From positions 1 through 8,081 of the forward strand of contig SHAI01000115.1 in assembly GCA_004213235.1 (NCBI GenBank): a stretch of 8,081 bases of DNA, written 5' to 3'. Below, in pieces: positions 1 to 5,969 of the stretch (the stretch's first letter is position 1; each line of letters begins with the position of its first letter). The translations under genes and the position numbers were made by a program. Source of the stretch: Parvularculaceae bacterium. Its GTDB lineage: Bacteria; Pseudomonadota; Alphaproteobacteria; Caulobacterales; Parvularculaceae. Below the pieces are notes generated by a model, which was given only the letters and a program-made list of their open reading frames with translations, was not told where the DNA came from and did not search any database.

Positions 1-1890
1 GTGCAGCGCTTCTATTCGCGCGCCCAACCCTGCGTCAGTATCGTAATCAACGGCCAGCGAACCTAACACGGACGGCCGCTCGGCGATGAACCTTGCGCCC
101 GCAACGCCCTCCCGTCGCCGCAGGTTCAGTAAACTGATATTTCCCTCAAGTTTTAGCGCCTGCGACACATCTATGGACCCTGCCACGTCAATGCCAAAGC
201 CCCGTGAACCATCTATATTGACACGCCGCCGAAAGTTTCGACCATCAATTTCAATACTTTCCCGATCAATCGTGTTGCTGGTAATCGAGACAAATGGAAC
301 AGCCGTCAACGACCAATGGTCCCCCGTCAAATGCGCCGCCAGCTCGAATTGAAATGGCGTTTCAGGTTTTAGGTCCGGATTGATGACAAACCGTCCAACA
401 CCATCGCCATATAACTCCCGCTGCGTCGGCAGGCGCGGTTTGCGCGCAAGGGACGCGGTGATTGAAAAATTATCCCTCGCGCGCCAATTCGCTGCGGCAA
501 TGGCACTCCAGGCAGAAAGCCCCCCGGCACTTTCACTGAGCCCGGTTTCCAGCGATTGGAAGACGTCAACGCCGGCACCAAGGGTGAAGCTTACATCAGC
601 CAATGAACGTTCATACTCCGCACCGAGACTGAACGTACGCCGGCGAAATGACTGTTGCGTCGTGTCGCCGGGCAGCCCCCCATCAAATGCCCGGTCGGTT
701 TGCACATGGCGCGCATCAAGCACGCTGAATGAGCCACGGATCGTATCATTTCCAAAATCATGTGTGGCAAGCGTACGCCAGCCATAAGACCGGTCGCGAT
801 CCTCTTGCCGGTCTTCTAATTGCGCATAATCTGCATTTACAAAACTCTCGATTGCCTGATTGACATGCTGCGACCAAAACGCGGTTGCAATCGATGTTCC
901 GCCCGGAGCCGTATATTTCGCATTCAGCACACCAATGACATTGCGATGGTTCGGGTATCGCCAAAAGCGCGGGCGAGATAATGCCGGATCTTCACGACCC
1001 TCCGGGGCAATCCCGAATTCGCTGTCAATGACCAGAACTGTGCCAGATAGTTGAAAATCATCACGCTGATCATATGCCAGCCGGAACATGCCATTCGTTG
1101 CCCTGGCGTCAGTATTCGTTCGAATATCATCATCGGATTGAAAGAAATCGAGCGCAGCCTTTTGCGATAAGGGCACACCGGTGCGGCGCTGGCGGCCAAA
1201 CTGTGTGGTGATTTCCATCCCCCGGAATGGCGATGCCCCAAGCACAGACCAATCGCGTACCCCAGCCTCGCCGATCTCTCCCGATACCAGCAATTGCGGC
1301 TCCAGAGAGAAGCTCGACGGTGACAGCTCGATAACACCGCCGGCTGTATTCGCGCCAAAGAGCACAGAGGCTGGGCCGGGCGTAATATGCACATCGGACA
1401 ATACCGCCGCCGGGAACAGGTCAAGATTTAACCGATTATCCCAGGGGATGTTGATCGCGGCACCTCCGAAAAACACCGCCGTCTGCCGTTCGCCAGCACC
1501 GCGCAAATAAACCAGGCTCTCGCCCCTTGAGTTTGTTTGCACGCTTGCGCCGGGCGCACGGCGCAAGAGCCCACTCAAAGACGGCGCGCGCGAATCACCA
1601 ATTTCTGATTGATCAAGCGCAAATACGACGGCTGAGGCTTGCGCGCCCCCAAGACGCCCGCCACTCACGATGATCTCATCAACCGGCAGATCAAGCGAAA
1701 CATCGCTCGGACCGTCGCTTGCTAGCGCGCTTGCTGGCGCACTTGCTGGCGCGATGCAAAAACCGAGCATGACACCAAACAGCGTGCGCGCCAGTCCCCC
1801 AAGCCAGACACCGAGCCCGGACACTTCGCGCGTCGCTGTCCATTGGGGAGAGGCGCCATACTTTCTCAACGGGCGGAAAATGTTTGACAT
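1..1890 (-). CDS. TonB-dependent outer-membrane receptor, C-terminus cut by window edge
   Basis: This gene encodes a ligand-gated outer-membrane beta-barrel that imports a substrate using energy from TonB-ExbBD; the substrate cannot be told from sequence. I translated the whole minus-strand frame from the ATG at 1890 to the left edge: 630 codons, no stop. About 25 polar residues precede a hydrophobic stretch (about 25-46), then an Ala/Pro/Ser-rich signal-cleavage region (47-58). A TonB-box-like DEIIVSG lies at 71-77. The plug follows, with LRRAPG (110-114), VYLRGAGERQ, and HITPGPASVLFGANTAGGVIEL near 169-189, all typical of plug domains. The barrel contains the family's TQRELYGDG and NPDLKPE signatures. 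Receptors usually have 650-800 residues, so only the last strands are missing. The ribosome site is weak, and an upstream TTG (1914) is in frame, so the start is moderately certain. The receptor assignment is firm. Confidence 0.93.
   Translation of the reverse strand, partial: MSNIFRPLRKYGASPQWTATREVSGLGVWLGGLARTLFGVMLGFCIAPASAPASALASDGPSDVSLDLPVDEIIVSGGRLGGAQASAVVFALDQSEIGDSRAPSLSGLLRRAPGASVQTNSRGESLVYLRGAGERQTAVFFGGAAINIPWDNRLNLDLFPAAVLSDVHITPGPASVLFGANTAGGVIELSPSSFSLEPQLLVSGEIGEAGVRDWSVLGASPFRGMEITTQFGRQRRTGVPLSQKAALDFFQSDDDIRTNTDARATNGMFRLAYDQRDDFQLSGTVLVIDSEFGIAPEGREDPALSRPRFWRYPNHRNVIGVLNAKYTAPGGTSIATAFWSQHVNQAIESFVNADYAQLEDRQEDRDRSYGWRTLATHDFGNDTIRGSFSVLDARHVQTDRAFDGGLPGDTTQQSFRRRTFSLGAEYERSLADVSFTLGAGVDVFQSLETGLSESAGGLSAWSAIAAANWRARDNFSITASLARKPRLPTQRELYGDGVGRFVINPDLKPETPFQFELAAHLTGDHWSLTAVPFVSITSNTIDRESIEIDGRNFRRRVNIDGSRGFGIDVAGSIDVSQALKLEGNISLLNLRRREGVAGARFIAERPSVLGSLAVDYDTDAGLGARIEALH
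1717..1752 (-). repeat. Three tandem 12-bp units at the receptor signal-peptide end
   Basis: Three consecutive 12-bp units occupy 1717-1728, 1729-1740 and 1741-1752 and differ at one position each from the middle copy (gcttgctggcgc). Because 12 is a multiple of three, they stay in frame within the TonB-dependent receptor gene. They encode repeated Ala-Pro-Ala-Ser or Ala-Leu-Ala-Ser units at residues 47-58, exactly where signal peptidase I would be expected to cut. The repeat and its reading frame are seen directly; any functional meaning is inference. Confidence 0.85.
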
Positions 1891-2009
1891 GTTTACGCTT
1901 ACTCGTCGGCACAAACCGAAAAAAACTACCAAATTTGAAGCATGCCGGCACTGGGGTCCAACGCTATTACGCGAAACTAGGATGACCCGCCTGCGAAAGT
2001 CGAAATCTT

Positions 2010-2037
2010 TCTTATCAAGACCGGCTTATCAAGACCG
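2010..2037. repeat. Two-copy 13-bp direct repeat in intergenic region
   Basis: The 13-mer cttatcaagaccg occurs at 2011-2023 and again at 2025-2037, one base apart, giving a 14-bp period. It lies between the receptor gene start (1890) and the stop of the three-helix protein (2104), about 120 bp upstream of the receptor start codon. It could be a regulator-binding site or simply slippage; no known operator is recognised. Confidence 0.7.
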
Positions 2038-2064
2038 ACGCCCCGAATACACCAGGTCATAGAT

Positions 2065-2094
2065 GCCTTACCAGACCTAGCAGTCTTAGCAGGC
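2065..2094 (-). terminator. Imperfect hairpin just after the three-helix gene
   Basis: Four-base arms gcct (2065-2068) and aggc (2091-2094) flank an inner pair agac (2073-2076) and gtct (2083-2086), with mismatched bases between the two stem parts. It begins 8 bp beyond the stop of the minus-strand gene ending at 2102. No run of U follows in the transcript sense, so it is at best a weak terminator or an mRNA 3'-end stabilising structure. Confidence 0.2.
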
Positions 2095-2101
2095 AGCGTT
2101 A

Positions 2102-2932
2102 TCAGAACCAGAATGACCTGCCAAACCGCCGGATCATCATGGGCACTGATGTCGGGCGCAAAGTCATATCCCATTCCAAGGGTGTTGAGACGCGCGCGTC
2201 GGCTGATTGCTCCTCAATGACATAACCGTTGAGTTCGATACGCACCCATAAGCGCGCCTCGACTTCGCTTGCGGGGACCGCCGCCTGGATCAAGATCAGC
2301 TTGTCATCATAACGGACCCTACCACCAGCGTTCCGAAACAAATTATAGGTTCTGCCGGTAGACTCATTATGCAAACGTCCACGTAGGCCCCCACGGCGGA
2401 TTGCCTCGCCAATATGTTCCGGCAGCCCATTGGGCACCTCAATCTTCAGCTGGACATTGTAATATTCGTCGTCCGCGGGGGAGGCATCAGTGCTGGTCAT
2501 GCCGACCGGCATGTATGAACCATGCATCACGCGCGCGATTTGTTGGTCCGTGCCAAGCGCTTCCTCGCCCAAACCGGAAAGGCCTTCCCCCAAATCCGCC
2601 GGTATTGCGGTCATGATCACCGCCGACAGGCCAAGCCCCAAGGCAAAAGCGCCCTTGCGCGTTGCGGGCTGGAAATAAAAAATCGACCCGGTACCGAAAA
2701 TTACCACAATGAATGCGGCCAACCATAATGGTGCATGGCCAAAGCCCGCGAACTCGCCAAATGTCGCCACCCATTTATTCATCGTAAAGAGCGATGACGC
2801 CTCGCCCTTCTGCTGCAGGTCGATTACAAGCACACCGAACGCACCGCCCAATGCAGCAAGGCTCAAGCCCGGAAAACCCGCAACGCCAAAACCGCCAGGC
2901 GCTTTCAAACCTTTCTTCGAACCGTAAGGCAT
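2102..2932 (-). CDS. Hypothetical inner-membrane protein, three TM helices plus periplasmic domain
   Basis: I do not recognise the family. From the chosen start the protein has 276 residues. Three hydrophobic helices are visible at about 22-39, 67-88 and 95-112. Lysines near the N-terminus (6, 7, 10) and an Arg-Lys pair at 92-93 between helices 2 and 3 suit a cytoplasmic N-terminus under the positive-inside rule. That puts the C-terminal portion (about 113-276) in the periplasm. This part alternates charged and hydrophobic residues in a beta-rich pattern (for example RLWVRIELNGYVIEE near 227-241) and ends in aromatic FWF. The ATG at 2932 is preferred over an in-frame ATG at 2974 because GGTGGA lies 6 bases upstream; the longer form adds a basic leader of 14 residues. 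It lies 128 bp downstream of the phosphatase gene on the same strand. Function unknown. Confidence 0.8.
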   Translation of the reverse strand: MPYGSKKGLKAPGGFGVAGFPGLSLAALGGAFGVLVIDLQQKGEASSLFTMNKWVATFGEFAGFGHAPLWLAAFIVVIFGTGSIFYFQPATRKGAFALGLGLSAVIMTAIPADLGEGLSGLGEEALGTDQQIARVMHGSYMPVGMTSTDASPADDEYYNVQLKIEVPNGLPEHIGEAIRRGGLRGRLHNESTGRTYNLFRNAGGRVRYDDKLILIQAAVPASEVEARLWVRIELNGYVIEEQSADARVSTPLEWDMTLRPTSVPMMIRRFGRSFWF

Positions 2933-2938
2933 CAAAGT

Positions 2939-2944
2939 TCCACC
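2939..2944 (-). promoter_or_regulatory. Ribosome binding site deciding the start at 2932
   Basis: On the minus strand GGTGGA sits 6 bases before the ATG at 2932. It differs from an ideal GGAGGA by one base. It supports the internal start over the in-frame ATG at 2974. Confidence 0.55.
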
Positions 2945-3010
2945 CCGACACGATCGCTGCAGCAACGCTCTCAAGCGCTTGCAACGCCCACAATCATATA
3001 AAAGAGAATG

Positions 3011-3038
3011 CTAGAATAACGCCGATTGCAACCGTCAA
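3011..3038 (-). promoter_or_regulatory. Possible sigma-70-like promoter for the three-helix gene
   Basis: On the minus strand TTGACG (3033-3038) is followed after a 16-bp spacer by TTCTAG (3011-3016). The -35 match is good, the -10 match poor. It lies in the 128-bp gap upstream of the gene starting at 2932, suggesting that gene may be transcribed separately from the phosphatase. This is a by-eye match only. Confidence 0.22.
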
Positions 3039-3060
3039 AGCGCATAAACTGATTGGTCTT

Positions 3061-3819
3061 TTATCCACCCGGTACCGCCGGACGCGCACGGCCGAAATCA
3101 ACATCAAAGAGATGTTCCAAGCTCGTTTTCGGCAAACCATGTTTCACATAGTCATAGGGCGTCACGTTCAATGCCTTGATAATTGCGCGCTCGACCACAA
3201 AACCGTCACCGCCAGCTGCTGGCGTGACGTCGAAATCGATGACATTGACGCAGGCCAGGTCCTGTTCAAAGGCACTAACAGTTGCCAGCCCGCCCCCACA
3301 GGCCCAGCCAAGAGCGATCCGGTTAACCCCCTCATGGGCCACAACAAGGGCGGTGCGCCAGCTTGCCCCCTCAAGCACGAGCGATTGCAACGCGCCGACG
3401 ATTCGCGCCTGCGCGTCGGTAAATTTTTCGCCATCTGGCAAAAACCTTGCCCCCGGCGCGTCAGCCCCGTCGAAGCAAAATGCCAGTCGCGCGGCGAGTT
3501 CCTCGCGGTTTTCTGCCTTTAACCAGCCACTCTTCAGCTCTTCCAAGCCTGGCGATTCGATGATCGGAGGCATATGGGTGCGTCCCGACAGTACAATGTC
3601 TAATGTCTGAATTGTGCGCGGCAGGCCAGAATGCGCTGCAATGTCAAAAGGCACCGCAGCTAATGCCTCAGCGGCGGCACGCGCTTGCTCCTGGCCCTTT
3701 TCTGTCAAGGGAACCGAGCGCGGGTCCGACAAGCCTGGCGCGAAATAATCGACATGACCATGGCGCATGAGATAGACGCGCCGCCGCCCAGCAAGTTTAG
3801 TATCACTCTGTTCAATCAC
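3061..3819 (-). CDS. Histidine phosphatase superfamily (phosphoglycerate-mutase-like) protein
   Basis: This 252-residue protein belongs to the branch-1 histidine phosphatase fold, whose members transfer a phosphoryl group through a catalytic histidine; the substrate here is unknown. The nucleophile motif is LMRHG at 17-21 (Arg19, His20). A second phosphate-binding Arg68 lies in SGLPRTIQT, acidic Glu93/Glu94 follow in GLEELKSGW, and the second catalytic His162 lies in VVAHEG, where most relatives have HGG or HGH. No signal peptide is seen, so it is probably cytoplasmic. Length is typical for a single-domain member, with a roughly 40-residue C-terminal tail after the core. The start is GTG at 3819, preceded by purine-rich AAGGGGGCAAGGG. 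It is divergent from the TPR-VanY gene across 209 bp and lies 128 bp upstream of the three-helix gene. SixA-like protein phosphatase or a small-molecule phosphatase are both possible. Confidence 0.9.
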   Translation of the reverse strand: MIEQSDTKLAGRRRVYLMRHGHVDYFAPGLSDPRSVPLTEKGQEQARAAAEALAAVPFDIAAHSGLPRTIQTLDIVLSGRTHMPPIIESPGLEELKSGWLKAENREELAARLAFCFDGADAPGARFLPDGEKFTDAQARIVGALQSLVLEGASWRTALVVAHEGVNRIALGWACGGGLATVSAFEQDLACVNVIDFDVTPAAGGDGFVVERAIIKALNVTPYDYVKHGLPKTSLEHLFDVDFGRARPAVPGG

Positions 3820-3842
3820 GAGCCCTTGCCCCCTTCTATCTC

Positions 3843-3870
3843 AACGGGCAACCAGCCGAACCCGTTGCCC
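3843..3870. other. Overlapping inverted repeats in the divergent intergenic region
   Basis: Two mutually exclusive stems share bases. AACGGG (3843-3848) pairs with CCCGTT (3861-3866), and GGGCAAC (3846-3852) pairs with GTTGCCC (3864-3870). They lie 24 bp upstream of the phosphatase GTG at 3819, so they would fall in its mRNA leader if transcription starts further upstream. A dyad operator is also possible. I see no convincing promoter pair in 3820-4028. Confidence 0.35.
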
Positions 3871-4028
3871 ATTAAATTCGCAGCAAATTTGAATGCGCGT
3901 CTCGCATATTTCGTTGTTCAATGTTAGCCTCGCGCGTGGATGACACTTGCTGGCGCTGAAACACCCCCTCCCGGAGGTGCTTTTGGCGGGTGTGTGTTTG
4001 GGGATCAATTGGGGTAACGGCGAGTATC

Positions 4029-5819
4029 ATGTTCTCCCGGCAGATATTTCATTTTGTTGGCGCATTTTGCGTCTTGGCAATCGCCTATGCGATTGGCTTC
4101 AACGTGTCTGTACATACCAACGACGCCGCGATCGAAAGCCGATATGAGACGCTGGCCCAGGCCGGGCGCTACCGCGCGGCGGCGGTGTATGGCCAACGTT
4201 TGCTGGCGCATCGGGAAAGAAACGGCGAGTTGCCAAATTCGCTTGCGCCGCTCAAAGCGCAAGTGGCGCAAACACTGTTAGACGCGTATCGCCCCGCAGA
4301 CGCTGTGCCCCTGCTGGAAACGGCCCTCGCCAGCGAATGGGCAAAAGGTCTGTCACCAATCCCGTATGCAAAGCTGGAACATGCCCTGGCGATCGCCAGC
4401 ATGCAGTCCGGCGATTATTCGAGCGCTGTTGCAATTTACGCGGCGTTTCTGCGCATTGCCGGCGATGAAGTTCTTCCCCTGCACTCCCATGGGAATTTTT
4501 CCCCTTCGGCCAAGGAAAGCCACGACGCAGCGGTTTACTATGGCAAAGCCGTGGCGGAGGCAGCGGTTGGGTTTGCAGATGCATTGACGCCACTTGGCGA
4601 TGTTTCTTCGCTGACCGGCAATCGTGATGAACGCCTGAAAACACTCGCAGAGATGTCTGAGCTAGGGGCCCATTACGCGCTCGGCCAAGAGTCGCTTTAT
4701 TCGGCGGCTGGATTATTGGCCACAGCCCATAAGGGGCGACGTGACATCCTGGGCGATGACGACGCGGACACTGTCCAGTCAGCGATGATCCTCGGGCCGG
4801 TCTACGAACGACTAGGTCGCCTGGAAGACGCAGAGAAACTTTATCTCAAGGCCTTTCATGCCCAGGAAAAACGCATCGGTGCAAACAGTCCGGAACTTAG
4901 CCTCTATATGAAGCTTCTCGCTGGCGTTTATACCGCTCAAGGCCGCTCAACTGAAGCAGAAGCCTTATACAAACTCATGCGCGCGCTTTTCCGGGACGCC
5001 TTCGGCGAAAGACGATATGCCGCCAATCAGAAGACCAATCGGTCATTTGACGTTGACCGTCCGGTCTCACCGCAATTTGTTCTGTCTAACAAATATAAGC
5101 CAAAAGACCTGGTCCGCGCTGAGCGTTACTTCGTTCCCCTATCAAAATCACCCAACGTCGATGAAATGAAAGTGCGACTGGCACTAGATAATGAAGCTGA
5201 AGTCGATGCTGAAGAAAATAGCCTCCCGGCGCGTCTCGCACGGCTTATTTCCTTGTGTCAATCAGAAGCCGGTGAGCGGCTTTCCCTGCGCTCAGGCTAT
5301 CGATCGTTTAACACCCAGCGCGATCTGTTTGCCCGCATCGGCCACAAAGGCCGGGTAACCCCGCCCGGCATGTCTGAACATCAGCTTGGTCTCGCCGTCG
5401 ACATTGATGTCAACGGACGCCTTATGCGCCAGAGTGACAAATCCTATCGATGCTTTGAGGAGAATGCATTTCGGTTCGGGTTTATCCTGTCCTATCCGCC
5501 GGGCAATAATTACCTCCCGGGCGAGGACAGTTTTGAGCCCTGGCATTGGCGATATGTCAGCATTGAAACGGCGCGGCTGTATCGCGAAGTCGGCCCTGTG
5601 GGACGTCCGCAAGAATTCCTCGCGTCTTTGGAGTGCTATGAAAAACAGGCCGCAAATGGTGTCTTTCCCATTGTTGGAGAGCGGGACGTTTGCCTGACAA
5701 GCGGCGTGCAAATTGCGGACACAGGACAAGAAAATCTAGTCCCTGCCGATACCGCCAAAACCGACAAAGGCATTTCCGGCGGCAAGGTAAACCCGCCCAA
5801 AGGTGCCTTTTTGAACTGA
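4029..5819 (+). CDS. Membrane-anchored TPR protein fused to VanY-type D,D-carboxypeptidase (peptidase M15)
   Basis: The 596-residue protein starts with an uncleaved-looking signal anchor (hydrophobic 6-24), so the rest should be periplasmic. Helical TPR-like repeats cover about 37-325; the clearest are 250-325, of the 42-residue kinesin-light-chain type (VYERLGRLEDAEKLYLKAF, then VYTAQGRSTEAEALYKLM). After a linker (about 326-395) comes a VanY domain (about 398-520) with SGYRS (422-426), SEHQLGLAVDID (449-460) and FEPWHWRY (502-509). By family analogy His451, Asp458 and His506 bind zinc and Glu503 is the base, so the active site looks complete. The likely reaction is removal of the terminal D-Ala from peptidoglycan stem peptides. 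Four cysteines (410, 475, 536, 555) could form disulfides. An in-frame GTG at 3990 would extend it by 13 residues and has GGAGG 12 bases upstream; the ATG is preferred because the anchor follows it directly. Confidence 0.92.
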   Translation: MFSRQIFHFVGAFCVLAIAYAIGFNVSVHTNDAAIESRYETLAQAGRYRAAAVYGQRLLAHRERNGELPNSLAPLKAQVAQTLLDAYRPADAVPLLETALASEWAKGLSPIPYAKLEHALAIASMQSGDYSSAVAIYAAFLRIAGDEVLPLHSHGNFSPSAKESHDAAVYYGKAVAEAAVGFADALTPLGDVSSLTGNRDERLKTLAEMSELGAHYALGQESLYSAAGLLATAHKGRRDILGDDDADTVQSAMILGPVYERLGRLEDAEKLYLKAFHAQEKRIGANSPELSLYMKLLAGVYTAQGRSTEAEALYKLMRALFRDAFGERRYAANQKTNRSFDVDRPVSPQFVLSNKYKPKDLVRAERYFVPLSKSPNVDEMKVRLALDNEAEVDAEENSLPARLARLISLCQSEAGERLSLRSGYRSFNTQRDLFARIGHKGRVTPPGMSEHQLGLAVDIDVNGRLMRQSDKSYRCFEENAFRFGFILSYPPGNNYLPGEDSFEPWHWRYVSIETARLYREVGPVGRPQEFLASLECYEKQAANGVFPIVGERDVCLTSGVQIADTGQENLVPADTAKTDKGISGGKVNPPKGAFLN

Positions 5820-5969
5820 ACATCTCGCAGCGGTAGGTAATCTCCCATCTCGCGCCCAAACTGGCCCGATAATTGAATTAACGTGGCAGGACGCGCGTTA
5901 AGCGCGGTTCCAATAGGTATTCTGCGTTTCCGGGTCGGTGTTTTGGGTAAGTTACTACATCAAAAGAAT

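Noticed and set aside
924..1424. 166-codon minus-strand frame inside the receptor gene
   Set aside because: It overlaps the TonB-dependent receptor in another frame. The receptor frame is open throughout and carries the family signatures, while this one is Arg/Ser/Cys-rich without motifs.
1670..2062. 130-codon plus-strand frame over the receptor start and the intergenic repeat
   Set aside because: It is antisense to the receptor signal-peptide region and its Ala-rich part is the 12-bp repeat read backwards. There is no ribosome site or homology cue.
2794..3522. 242-codon plus-strand reading frame spanning two minus-strand genes
   Set aside because: It lies antisense to the phosphatase and the three-helix gene, both of which have recognisable motifs or topology. 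Its translation has low-complexity, basic, motif-free content typical of a shadow frame.
3961..3984. Possible hairpin (cacc...ggtg) followed by TTTT upstream of the TPR-VanY gene
   Set aside because: The arms pair for only about four bases before a large bulge, and the loop would be too small. The GGAGG in it is better read as a possible ribosome site for the alternative GTG start at 3990.
3947..4147. 66-codon plus-strand frame upstream of and overlapping the TPR-VanY gene
   Set aside because: It overlaps the signal-anchor coding region in a different frame and shows no motif. GGAGG nearby would place a TTG start at 3983 in this frame, but nothing else supports it.
5893..5907. CGCGC-GTTAA-GCGCG palindrome between the TPR-VanY and PopA-like genes
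   Set aside because: The stem is only 5 bp, no T-run follows, and CG-rich palindromes of this size are expected by chance in such DNA. Not supported as a terminator or operator.
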